From: Plectrocnemia conspersa | Taxonomy: Eukaryota > Arthropoda > Insecta > Trichoptera > Polycentropodidae | Length of the DNA: 64,000 nt | NCBI GenBank assembly: GCA_009617715.1 | Contig: VTFK01000454.1 | Span: forward strand, 124,001 to 188,000 | Direction: 5' to 3' | In this document: in pieces, positions 12,420 through 27,809 of the stretch | Position numbering within the stretch: the first letter of the stretch is position 1 | Layout: each line of letters starts with the position of its first letter | The notes under the pieces: model-generated | Databases searched by the model: none | Told to the model about the DNA's origin: nothing | The model's input: only the letters and a program-made list of their open reading frames with translations | Translations under genes and position numbers: made by a program

Positions 12420-13400
12420 ATGAAATTCATAACATAATATGTAAATTTAAAAAAAGGAACTAGTACTGATGAACTAGATATAAATATAATTAAAGAAACA
12501 TGGGAAATAATAGGAACTAAATTAAATTATTTAATAAATAAAGCACTCTCCTTAGGAGAAATGCCTGAAAATTTAAAGATTGCTACTATTGTACCTATAC
12601 CTAAAATAAAAAAATAGTAAAAAAGTTGAAGAAATGAGACCAATCAACATGCTACCGTGTATAGAAAAAATAATAGAAGAAGTAGTAATCAAACAATTAA
12701 AGGAATTTATTACTTCTCAAAACATAATATGTGAACAACAATCGGGATTTAGAGAAAAGCATTCCACTGAAACTGCATTACAAGTAGTGATAAATGATTG
12801 GCTGTTGGCTAAGGATACAAACAAAATCATTGGAGCAAATTTCTTGGATTTCAAGAGAGCCTTCGAAACAATAGACAGAAAAATAATGTTAGAGAAATTG
12901 GAGAGTATAGGTATAAGTGATATAGTTTTAAGATGGTTTAATAATTACTTATATAAAAGAAAACAAAAAGTTAAAATAAATAATGTATATTCTGAAGAGA
13001 AATTAGTGTCTTATGGAGTACCACAAGGGTCTAAATTGGGACCATTGTTATTTGTTTTGTATATTAATGATATAGTTAATAACGTGAAAAAATGTAAAAT
13101 TCATCTATTTGTGGATGACACATTAATGTATTGCATAGGTGATAACATTAAAGAAATTGTAAATAATTTAAATAATGAATAAGGTATATTAGAAATATGG
13201 TTAAAGAATAATGTACTTAAATTAAATGAGAATAAAACTAAATGTATGTTTATTAATTATAAAAATGTGTTAGATAATAGTACCAAAATAGTAATAAATA
13301 ACTATAGTATAGAAATAGTGGATAATATAAAATATTTAGGAGTAATTGTTGATACAAAATTAAATTTTAAAGAACATTGTAATTACATATTAAAAAAAAA
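12420..13400 (+). pseudogene. LINE reverse transcriptase remnant
   Basis: The longest open piece (12,634-13,182) carries MRPINMLPCIEKI, QSGFREKHSTETALQ, FLDFKRAFETID (first catalytic Asp in block A), GVPQGSKLGPLLF and the active-site box LFVDDTLMY, in which the usual FADD is FVDD. Upstream, in another frame, is the ALSLGEMPENLKIATIVPIP segment; downstream is LKNNVLKLNENKTK and a KYLGVIVDTKL segment. These are blocks 0-7 of non-LTR reverse transcriptases of the jockey/CR1 group. A stop near 13,180 and a frameshift near 12,610 interrupt it. Confidence 0.9.
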
Positions 13401-14075
13401 ATTAGTAGAAAAATAGGTTTAATATTTAGATTAAGAAATATATTAAGTATAAATACAAAAAAAATAATTTACAATAGTATAATATTGCCCCATTTTAATT
13501 ATTGTGCAACACTATTAAATATGTTAAATAAATTAGACAAACAAATGTTGCAATGAGAGTAATCTTAAATAAAAATAGATTAACTAATTGTAAAAGTATG
13601 ATTGATAGATTAGAATGGTTGAATGTTCAAGAAATATTGAGTATGAATGTTTTAGTATTTATATATAAGTTAGAAAATAATATGTTACCACACTATTTTA
13701 ATAAGTATTTAATAAGAAATAAAGATGTACATAAATATAATACTAGAAATAGAGAAAATTTAAAAATAATTAAGTATAAGAAAACGAGTACGGCTAGGGG
13801 AATTATGTACGGAGGTTTTGATTTATATAATAGTCTTCCAAGAGAAAACTGAAACAGCAAAAATATAACGGGTTTCATAAATGGAATAAAAAAACACCTT
13901 CGTACATATAGAAATAAATTATAATATTAAGACTTTATTATTGTATATTTTTATTTTTTCTTTCGTTATGTATTTTTTATATATTTTTATATATGTTTAC
14001 TAAATTTGTTAGATGTAAAGATTAGCTATTAAGCTAAATAAATTAATAAAATAAAATAAAATAAAATAAAATAAA

Positions 14076-14820
14076 CGACTACATCGTTACAATATGTAAT
14101 TCAAGCAATCAACGAAAGCAAAAGCAATTTAATGAGAGATTATTCGGACAACTTTGTATTGACAACGATGAAGAATCTAATCGATTGTTATTTCATACAA
14201 TAGTTCATTGGTTAAATCAGTTCTATTAACCTTTTGAGTCACTGTTAGAATTTAAAAAAAAAAGCATTACAAGCAAATTTGATTGATTAAAATAATGACA
14301 TTGCTTATTTGCTAGACTTCTGTAATATATTTATTAAAAAAAATTATGATTGAATTTAATCAAAACGAACTCAATTTTGGACAAAAGGAACTCAGCAAAT
14401 TTTGTAATCAAATGTAACGAAGATTTGTTTACCTATTTTCAGCGCTTGGAAGCTCTTGATATTAAAAAACGATTTAAAGATTTTAAATCCTTTGTCAGGT
14501 ATTACCGCAAAATAATCTCCAATATTACAGGAAGAATTAATTAAATTAACTTCAAATGAGGAATCCAAATTTAAATACAAAAATGGCTACCAGCTACATT
14601 ATATCCTAAATTGAGGTTGATAGTTCAAAAGTGTTTCTTTTTATTTCTTTCGTCATATATAGTGAAAGGTAAGTTCAGTGCAGAAACAAATCTGCTAACT
14701 AAAAAATTAAACCAAATGCAAAATGCTAATCGCGGTGACTTAAAAATATTTCTGATCAAAGTAGAGCTGAACATCAAAAAAATTAGAGCAGCGAATCAGG
14801 TTCACCCTTCTCATTAGTTT
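14076..14820 (+). pseudogene. hAT transposase relic, ZBED5-like C-terminal half
   Basis: Immediately after the LINE tail, a frame reads NERLFGQLCIDNDEESNRLL, then FHTIVHWLNQFY; the last part (14,611-14,817) reads KGKFSAETNLLTKKLNQM, then NRGDLKIFLIKVELNIKK, and ends in HPSH before the stop. These match the conserved C-terminal half of ZBED5/FAM200-type hAT transposases, where the usual forms are FSAVTNLLTKKRNRL and RGDLRLFLT. Frameshifts and stops lie at about 14,230-14,350 and 14,540. Missing upstream coding sequence may have been displaced by the LINE or lost; I could not find it on the far side of the LINE. Confidence 0.8.
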
Positions 14821-15243
14821 TACTTTTAATGGTATGTGTATTTTTTTTATGTTTTGATGTAATTGATTTTATTAAAAAAATTATGAAATAGTTTTCGGAA
14901 GAAAACAGAATCAAGATTTGCTGATATCCCGAGAATTTTTGTCGTATTTTTTTGGTAAAAATTAAATTTCTTCGAATACCGCTGCTTAAAATGTATAAGT
15001 CCGTGCCAGATGTTTGATTATAAGCATGCTTTTTTAAACGCTTTTAATTAAAGTCAGAAATATTTCATTTTTAACAACAAGTTCTAGAAAAATTCTCAGT
15101 AAGTAAGCAAATTTTTCGTAGACTAATTGAGATAAGCGTTCGATTTCCTAAATAAACAAATTTTCTAAACTAAAAAGAACAAGCAACTTTTAATGCTTGT
15201 TTGGTGCCTTGTTATCAAATTAAAGCATCATTGAAAAAAAAAA

Positions 15244-15308
<65 letters not shown>

Positions 15309-16277
15309 CATTATTAGTTTGTATTAAATACAAATTAACAAATAAAATTGTCTTGACTCAAGAGACGCCATTAAAACAATATATGTTTACTCAATTAGAA
15401 AGATATTGAACAAAAAATCAGTTATCCCAGTATTTTTTAAAGATTTTCTGAATCTACAAGAATTACCACAGAATAAACTATTTATTAAGGTTTGTAGCCC
15501 TACTATACTGCGGCCGATTTTAAAACAATTTTTATTATGTTGTGACATATTTGTTTATATAGCTAATAAAAAGCAAAAAGAGCAGAGAACCCAGATTGGA
15601 ACCCTGTGGTACTTTAACCTAAGTTTTTAAATGTGAAATATCTAAACTTCTTGTAGAAAATTTTATGTTGCAATATTACGAATAGAGTACCACTTTAAAT
15701 ATTTGTAAAACACAAATATATATCTATTGGTTTTATTTAGCAGTATTAAATTTTAAATTCAATTATAGATATTTGTTCAAGTTTTGTTTGAAAAAGGGAC
15801 ACAATTAAACTGGAACACAGCATCCCGTTCTCGATGTTTACGAACAAATTTTAAAACCGTGCTATGAATATTAACAGCTTTCGACGAGTCAATAAACAAT
15901 TATGGCGAAGGCACGATTTCCATTTATTACTACACGATGAAAAATTATCATGTGACAGTGTGAAAAATAATTTCGACAAGTATTGATCTCATTTCTAAGG
16001 CTTAAAGAGCAAAGGAGCATCTTTGGAATCTTAAAATAAATTTAATATATACAGCGATAAAATAAACACTATATGTTTTTTTTCTTTTATATGTACATAT
16101 ACATGTTCATATATCATGACATAATATAATAAAATTTCTAGAAGTTACTGATCTGATATTCGAGGTCGACCGGTGTTGCTTGTTTTAAGTTAATAAAACA
16201 AGACTTACAACGTTTAGTTGACTGCTGGACGCCAAACCAACTGGTCAATTCTGAATACTATCTTATCTGGCTTGAAA
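14821..16277. other. Noncoding region upstream of the reductase gene
   Basis: AT-rich, with a (TA)n tract at 15,247. A 74-codon frame at 15,406-15,630 starts with a non-ATG codon and matches nothing I know. The last 100 bases before the reductase ATG should hold its promoter; I see no clear TATA box or TCAGT initiator there. Confidence 0.45.
15247..15302. repeat. (TA)n microsatellite
   Basis: About 28 uninterrupted TA units. Confidence 0.97.
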
Positions 16278-20740
<4,463 letters not shown>

Positions 20741-20785
20741 ATAAGAGTGTTAATGCATTTATTACATAAACTTTTTATATTTTCT

Positions 20786-20791
20786 ATTAAA
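20786..20791 (+). terminator. Candidate poly(A) signal ATTAAA of the reductase
   Basis: ATTAAA stands about 46 bases after the stop codon. It is the common variant signal; no canonical AATAAA lies closer. Confidence 0.45.
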
Positions 20792-22090
20792 TTCTAATTT
20801 TAAAATATATTCGAGTTTATTATTTTTAATAGATTTAATTTGACGTGTTTTTGGTAAACAGTCGTAAGTATGTAAGCAAAATGTCTGCAAATTTGTTTAA
20901 CATCAAGCAAGTTATTTTTTTACGGTAAAATAAACATGTTATGGCATATAAAAAGTTTGCTATAAATATTATATAAATTCAGTTAAGAACCAAATCATGT
21001 TTTGATAATTTTAAAAACCATGGTTGTAAACCTTATTGAATTTTTTTATCAAACGTTAATTTTACCATGATAAATATATTTAAATAAAATACAGTTAACT
21101 GGTTTGTAACTATTTTGATATTTTTAATACAAAATAATGAAAAATAAAGATATATGATATTAATAATAAATTATTTAAGAAAAGCATTAAAACTTATGAT
21201 AAATAAATCTGGAACCATTAAAGTATGTGGTTCTCTATCATAATGTTTTTCTAAGATACTTTTGCCTGTTCTTATATAGTTTTTAGATTTAGGAATAGCC
21301 ATAAAAATCAGTTCAAAAACAGATTTTGCTTCATAACTATATTAAAAATTGAATACAGAAAATATTATATTAGTTAAAATTTGGGTTCATTATAAGGTTT
21401 TTTTAAAATAAGTATATTTTTAACTTAGTTTTTTAGTCCTTGTATAGTTTTGAGATTAAGGAACATAAAAAAATACTTAAATCACATATCATTTATTTAT
21501 CATATAAATTAATAAAACTCTTTCTACTGTGATAAATAAATGTATAATAAAAATATTTATTTAAAATGCATGGTACTGGTTTATAACTATTTTCATATAT
21601 ATAATTATGCAATACTATATAATGAAATACAAAAATAGTGGTTCAAATATATGGATACATAAAATATTATCCTAATCTTCTATATCATAATAAAAACTTA
21701 TTACTTATGATAATTGTACAGAAAATGTAAATAAGGATAACCTAAATCTAAGAAAGAATCCATTGCTTAAACTTCAATATAAACAAAGGTTGAAGAAGTT
21801 CTTATTAAACAATCTACAAATTATTGAAATCGAAAAAAAAGGTAAAAAACCGTTAGTGAAGAATCTACAAATTTTATTGACTATAAATAAAAATAGTGTA
21901 GAAATCTGTAACAAAGAAAAGCATAAAGCAAGAGAAGAGTATGTTAACACAAATTCAGATTTATCTACATTTTAATATCAAAGTTAAAAAACTAAGATTA
22001 ATGAACCTAATATAAAATGAATAGATAGTTAAAAACAAAGCAACTTATTCCTATAGACAAAATAACAATTAAAAGGTACAGGATAGAATA
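20792..22090. other. Very AT-rich noncoding stretch with diverged internal duplication
   Basis: CTGGTTTGTAACTATTTTGATAT at about 21,099 recurs as a close variant at about 21,575, and the AGTTTTTAGATTTAGGAA segment near 21,279 recurs near 21,448, so an old local duplication is likely. A 70-codon open stretch at 21,763-21,975 is lysine-rich and matches nothing known to me. Confidence 0.4.
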
Positions 22091-22169
22091 TAATGTTAAG
22101 AATGAAGTTCTATGAAAACGAAAAAGACTGGCGAGCAAGAATAATCCATGAATAAAATAAATTCATAAT

Positions 22170-22350
22170 CAATATAAATTTAATCAGGACCTATATAATT
22201 TGGAATTCCCGAATAACCATTTAATCTTAATCAAAAAAGTTCAGAAAAGGTTCTTGCGATACATATAAGAAGATATTTGGTTATTATCCGCTTGGGATAT
22301 GATTAACTGAGTCCTCACAGAAAGTTGTAAGTTGCTAAACATTACTTTAA
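22170..22350 (+). pseudogene. LINE reverse transcriptase C-terminal fragment
   Basis: Across frames the sequence reads WNSRIT, then a QKVQKRFLRYI-like stretch (here KSSEKVLAIHIRR in one frame and FRKGS in another), then KIFGYYPLGYD. This matches the segment after the RT domain of jockey-type LINEs (VQ-x-RFLRYL ... YPWGYD). It is only about 60 codons long and badly broken. Confidence 0.55.
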
Positions 22351-22397
22351 ATACTGATGTCGATAATCAAACTTTTTTTTTTAAGAAATTGCAGTTG

Positions 22398-22469
22398 TGG
22401 GTTCCAAAATGTATTCGAGAATCACGATCGCGTCCTCTTTTTATTGAGCCAGGACGTCAACACTCGCCA
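22398..22469. repeat. Second copy of the 8,334-8,410 repeat
   Basis: Same word order as the first copy (GGGTTCC, CGAGAATCACGATC, CCTCTT, AGGACGTC, ACACTCGCC). It ends about 50 bases before the pogo-type element. Confidence 0.6.
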
Positions 22470-22518
22470 ATGGTTGTCGCCATTCGGTTCTTTAATACGC
22501 TGGCATTGTACATTGATG

Positions 22519-23519
22519 TACAGGCGGCCCTCGACTTTCGCACAATTCGCTATTTCGCACATTTAAAAAAAAAACAATTTAAAAAATTTTTTTTTTTAAA
22601 AAACGTTCTGATAGCGGTAAATCTTTTACTTCAATCGGACGTTCGTATGATACAAACAGGTTTACGATATGTTCAGTTTTGCAAAATAAAAATATAATTA
22701 AAGAATACGTTCAAAATTGTGGAAAATAAAGATATATTTCCACAATCTTTATGTTTCCAAAAAAACACAGCAAAAAAAAACATGGATGAAATGGAAAATT
22801 TTTATCATCGTAGATCGATGACCAACATCAAAAGATGTCCCTCTGAGTATTTAAATTATTCAAGCAAAAGCTCTTAGTTTGCACAAAGATTGGAAGGATA
22901 GATTAAAAAAATATTTTAACACGGCTTTTCAAGCAAGTAACGGTTGGTTTTACAATTTTAAAATAAGGTATTCTTTTCATAATATTAAATTTACTGGAGA
23001 ATCGGCTGATGCGGATAAAGATGCTGCATAAGGATTTATTTCTTAATTTTCCAAAATTATTGAAGATGTACAATATTCCTCTAGCCAAATATTTAATGTA
23101 GACGAGACAGGTTTATTTTGGAAAACTCTTTAACAATGAAAAATATGAATGAAGCCTTCACGCACCTTGACAAATTTTTAAATATTATGGAAGATTGTGA
23201 TCCCAATGAAGAACGCATATCTCAAGTGCGTGGGGCGATCAATAAAAACATAGCATGTTATAAAACACTATATGAAGAAAAGAAATAGAATAGTGGAAAA
23301 CAGTTAGCTCTTGATAACTTTTCAAAGGAAACACCCGAAAACCCCACTTAAACGTGTTTCTTAAACGCCTCTTAAACATATTATATATGTACTTGATAAA
23401 TAAATATTTTAAAATACACGCAATTTCAATTTTTTTTTACTTCCCTCGACTTTCGTACATTCAACATTCGCACACATTTTCAAGAACCAATTATGTGCGA
23501 AAGTCGAGGGCCGCCTGTA
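22519..23519 (+). mobile_element. Internally deleted pogo/Tigger-type transposon
   Basis: The element is 22,521-23,517 (997 bp) between TA dinucleotides. Its inverted ends begin CAGGCGGCCCTCGACTTTCG and are identical for about 24 bases. A subterminal copy of the end (CCCTCGACTTTCG) is also present at 23,443 in direct orientation, so the right end forms a hairpin. TA duplication, CAG ends and a CENP-B/jerky-like transposase remnant place it in the pogo/Tigger branch of Tc1-mariner. The well-kept ends with a shortened inside suggest mobilisation by an active relative. Confidence 0.9.
22776..23288 (+). pseudogene. jerky/Tigger-like transposase remnant
   Basis: At about 22,930-23,000 the frame reads ASNGWFYNFKIRYS, part of the CENP-B type DNA-binding domain, followed by FTGESADADKDAA. 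At 23,085-23,130 it reads IFNVDETGLFWKTL, the first catalytic Asp of the DDE domain. Stops interrupt at about 23,027 and 23,048. Directly after the Trp-Lys-Thr-Leu codons the frame jumps to NMNEAFTHLDKFLNIMEDCD, the protein's C-terminus, ending at a TAG at 23,286. The part with the second and third acidic residues is deleted. Confidence 0.85.
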
Positions 23520-25460
23520 TATACATTTTATCAAAGGATCTGGTTTGATTTGTATTATTTAATTTTAATATGTTATATTTTTTTTTGTATTGTAATAATA
23601 AAAATTATTTTCTTTTTTTTTGACATCGTTATAAAATAACCAAGCTGTTTTGTTCAATTAAAAAAATAAGATTATGGATCTAGAAACTATAGCTAGCGAA
23701 TTATTTACTTAAGACAAATAGTCTCTAATATCCGTATTTTTACTTTAAATGATAAAAAACTATAGTTCTTTAATTTCGATAAGATATTTATGTACCTGTT
23801 ATTATAATGAAATAATTTGGAACTTAAATAATAAAGCTATACTATTTTATATTTATTGGTATAAATTAAATCATATTTAAATGGTTTATTATTCATTTAT
23901 GACAAAATTTAAATAATATATTATACACTTAATATAAATTGCTACATAAAAGTTTATATTTTACAGGAGGGTATACGGAAAGATTTTGTTTATGTGGGTA
24001 GCGTAACGAAACAAAGAAAGTCAAACCCCAGGATTAAGGAAAGTTATTGCACGTACCCTGATGGTACATGTGTATGTATATACATATAAAAATAACTTAA
24101 TTCAGACGAATTGTCAATCCGTATATTTAAAATGTACGTTGAAATTGAAAACTGAGGAACAATCTTTACACGAGCAACGTTAGACGATGGTATAGCTTTC
24201 TAAGAAAATTGAATTTACTCAAAACATATTGTACGATACACAGGTATGTGTGTATTTTATACGTATATATCCTTAGCAGTGCAAACACTTACAGTTTGAA
24301 ATATCAAAGGAGAGTGTAGAATCAGTTGCAAGTTACGAGAAACGTCTGTGTTTATCATGTTCTTGAAAGCACACACACAAACACACACACACAATTTCAG
24401 AAAATGTCTGTTGGAAAATTACTATAGATACAGGGGCAAAACAATGACTAACAAAAGAGTGATAAATGAATAACAATAATATTATTAATAATATTTTTAA
24501 ATAAAATATTTACTTTGCATTTAAATATATTATTTATATGCTTAAAAAAAGAAGTTAAAAAATCTTAATTTTAATGCTCAATTCATCTGTAGGAAAAATA
24601 AGAAAGGCATTGAAATTTTAACCTAGTATCTAGATGGTTAGATGATATATTTTTATATTCAACTTGAAGTTTATAAACTACAGATTGAACTCAAAACTTT
24701 TCAAAAAAAAGTGCAAATTGCCATTGAATATTTTATTGTGCAAGTACACGTTGTTGTAATACATACTTTTAATACATTTAGTGTGTTATATTCTATATTT
24801 TATTTTAATTTATACTTAATAATAATCCATAATAATTTTTTTGTTAATTATAAAAAGATAAGTAAATTGTTTTGTAGTTGCAGAAGTGATTCAATATAAA
24901 AAAAATAATCATTAACTTCATTCTCAAAATTATAATTTCTTAGTTTATATCATAAAATTAAACCATTAACTAAAACAAAAAACGACGATGAATTCGTTTC
25001 GAACGGACGCGATAAAAAAAGTATTTAATTCATATCAAAACTTTAAAGCTCTATGAATTAAAATGCGCTTTTCATTAGAACGCGCGAGTTTCAACGACTT
25101 TAATGAGTTAAAAACTTTAACAACGTAAAAGCTTTTTATGTTCGGTCGTTCAAAGTTGTATGACAATAGAAGTAACTTTGCATACCCAGATAGTAAAACA
25201 CATACAATTCGTTACCACCAAATCCATTCGTAAGTCAAAACTAACGTATGGATTAACACAAAAGAGAAAAAAATAATTGAATTACATCTACAATTTGAAA
25301 GAAAGCAGCATGCGAATTAGTGCCATTCTTATTTTCAAGTAAAAAAATTTTAATCAATTATTTTAATGGTTTGTGATATGAAACAAATCATTTACAACTC
25401 TATAGCTGCATTTAACTAAATATATGACGATGGGAATGGCAACAGTAATAACTAAGTATT
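23520..25460. other. Noncoding, AT-rich
   Basis: No gene recognised. A short interrupted CA tract lies at about 24,368-24,393. Confidence 0.45.
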
Positions 25461-25465
25461 TTGCA

Positions 25466-25535
25466 GGGCTGTGGAGTCGGAGTCGTGTCGTAAAAAATCG
25501 ACTGACTCAGACTCCTTTTTAACCCTTTCCACCCC
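25466..25535. repeat. Transposon-end-like segment
   Basis: GGGCTGTGGAGTCGGAGTCG resembles the terminus of a common class of short animal DNA transposons, and CGACTGACTCAGACTCC just inside is its partial inverse. At 25,519 TTAACCCTTTCC follows, a form like a piggyBac end (TTAA then CCC). Neither has a partner that I can locate. Confidence 0.35.
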
Positions 25536-26500
25536 GAACAATATTTTTTTAATTATTCGTCGTACACCATGTGTTTAAGTCGGCAATGTGAAGTAAACAA
25601 GAGTTATTATGCATTTAATCAAATATCCAACAATAGCCGACCGACCACCGGCCAGCGTGGTCACACGTAGAAACATACAATGGCGCGGCACTAATCCTAA
25701 AAACTATTATTATAATTATTTTTTGTTCTTTCTTCTTTCTTGTTTCTTGTTACTAACATCACAATAAATTAATAGAATAATTAAACATATATGTAATATT
25801 TTAAAAGATTTATTATTTTGTAATTCTATGAGTACTTTTTGATACTGCTTGGCCACATCGGTTGATTTATCTAAGGAGTCTCAAACATTTTTTATACAAT
25901 TGCAGAAATTTAATAAAGGCAAAAATCTTGTATTTCACATCAATAATGGTTTAATTTGCACATTGCAGTTATTTATTTAACATCTTTTATTTTTCGAAGA
26001 TGTCTGTCAAAAGCTTGCTTTTATTATATGGTATTTTAAATTACAGAATGGTTTTAAAAACACTAAAATTCAAAAAATGTTAATAATACTTCAGAATATT
26101 AAAATAAGGCTGAAGAATATTTAATGTCATTAAAGGTAGCTCATGATAGATCAAAAAAATGTTCAAATAAAAAAAATGGGTTTTTTGGTTTATTAGTATT
26201 TTAGTTCTTTATCAAAAATTTAAAAATGAATATATGAATATTGTAGAAGTATTTCGCAAGTATCTTTGAAATTTGAGAGTACGATCCATATTTGAATAAA
26301 ATTTTAACACAAAGTTTCCCTATTTTCTGGCTAGCTGGAGAGCTTCATCTAATTTTTTCAGTAAATAATAATGGTTTGTCAGAATCACTGAGGGATTCAA
26401 TTTCACTTTCATGATCTTAATCAGATATTAAAATATGCCTAACTAATTCATTTTTGGTTATTACCTCATTAGGAAACAATTCTTCAATATCATTAATATT

Positions 26501-26896
26501 TGTGTCCATCTAGCAAATTCAACTTTGAAAGCGTGGACATATTTCGTTGGTCGAAAATACGAGCGCTACAATTAGTCGAATGACCTCTGTATAGTAGACC
26601 TCCCCAACGTACTATACAAAAGGCCGGCCTCTAAGGGATAATCAAACAGACATCTATAGACTACGAGACAGACATAGAGAGACTTTGACAGACTGCAGAG
26701 CAGCAGACGGTAGGAAGACATTCAGTTGACATTTCGAGACGAGCAAAGAGAGACCTCAGAGTACCATCCTGAGGACAACATCCCTCCGCCAGCTTCTTAA
26801 CCAGCGCTCAGATAAAAGCATACTTCTATAATAGTTTGTTTCAATTTATGTAATATGGAATAAATTGTTACCAGCTTTCCGGCGTCTATTTTTAAT
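26501..26896 (+). repeat. LTR-like repeat, copy 1
   Basis: Shares with the two copies at 27,241 and 31,242 the words TGTCCAT..AG at its start, GAGACCTCCCCAAC, CTATACAAAAGGC (TATA-like), CAGACAGACATCTAT, CCTCCGCCAGCTT, CAGCGCTCAGA and, near the end, AATAAATTGT..CCAGCTTT and GGCGTCTATTTTTAAT. A TATA-like word followed some 260 bases later by AATAAA is the layout of a promoter-to-poly(A) unit, as in a solo LTR. The TGT...CA termini and target duplication of a proper LTR are not clear. Confidence 0.65.
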
Positions 26897-26925
26897 AGCT
26901 TTAGCTTCGTAACGAAGCTAAAGCT
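26895..26925. repeat. 31-nt near-perfect palindrome at repeat junction
   Basis: TAGCTTTAGCTTCG and CGAAGCTAAAGCTA flank the centre TAA. It lies exactly where copy 1 of the LTR-like repeat meets the larger direct repeat; at the matching place near 30,905 only the right arm and a shorter left arm remain. Confidence 0.85.
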
Positions 26926-27809
26926 AACGATCGTAAGCTACCGTTCTTTTAACATCAAAGGTGTCAGCCTGAAGGATTAGTGTCAATTTGACATTAGCTT
27001 CACTGGTACCGAGCTTAGTATTTTTTATTCATATACTCGTGCATTACATTACAAAATCACGATAATTACTATAATTAACTTGACAAAGATTGATACTAAA
27101 CGGTCCACCTCAATAGTCTTCGTAATGTCCAGAGGTAAAAAAAACAATTTTTAAGACGGTTGCGCAATTATAACGCCATCATCGTGCGACAGAAAAAAGC
27201 ACCGTTAATAATCAGCCCTTTGCATTATTTAATATTCGAAATGTCCATATAGTAAATTTCATTTTGAAGGCGTGGGCGTATTTCATTGCTCAAATATGAT
27301 TGTGATTCGCGGAGACCTCCCCAACCTACTATACAAAAGGCTGTTCTCTAAAGGACTATCAGACAGACATCTATGGACTATGGAGAGATCGCAGAGCAGC
27401 ACACGAGAGACATTTACAAAATTGATCACGACCACACACTCTAGGTGGCAGGAAGACCTTTAGCTGACACTACGAGACGAGCAACGAGAGACCTCAGATA
27501 ACGATTTCAAGAAAATCATCCCTCCGCCAGCTTTTCCACCAGCGCTCAGAGAAAAGCACACTTTTACAATGCCTTGTAAAAGTGTGAATGAATTGTACCA
27601 GCTTTACGGCGTCTATTTTTAATTGCAAAGTCACACCCCTTAGGGCTAAAAATCATAAAGGCTTAACTGTATTTTTGTATACTGTGATGTATTTTGAAGT
27701 TGAAAGAGAAGGCAAAAGTTAATTGATTTTTATTCGGAGGCGTACCAGCTTATATATAATCAGAGAAATGAAAAGAGAAAAACAATTTTATTTTTCGCCA
27801 CTTCCATGA
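26904..27809 (+). repeat. 0.9-kb direct repeat, left copy
   Basis: Three blocks in order: block A (26,904-27,240: CTTCGTAACGAAGCTAAAGC, GTGTCAGCCTGAAGGATTAG, CCATCATCGTGCGACAG), the LTR-like block B (27,241-27,623) and block C (27,624-27,809, ending near CGCCACTTCCATGA). The same three blocks in the same orientation make up 30,904-31,851. No coding sequence is recognised; open frames in block B are by-products of its composition. Confidence 0.85.

Larger units (their letters stand above)
10700..14075 (+). mobile_element. 5'-truncated LINE (jockey/CR1 group)
   Basis: A non-LTR retrotransposon copy on the plus strand. In order it holds the end of a gag-like ORF1 with zinc knuckles (10,724-11,040), an apurinic endonuclease domain (about 11,130-11,740), a reverse transcriptase (about 12,420-13,390), a C-terminal region ending near 13,851, a short 3' UTR, and a tail of repeated AATAAAATAAA units at 14,035-14,075. 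The start of ORF1 is missing, the usual result of incomplete reverse transcription. The reading frame is broken many times, so the copy is dead. The tail abuts a hAT transposase relic, suggesting insertion into or beside it. Confidence 0.9.

Noticed and set aside
27272..27463. Open frames in the LTR-like block (also at 31,237-31,616)
   Set aside because: Copies change frame relative to one another, so the block is not under coding constraint.
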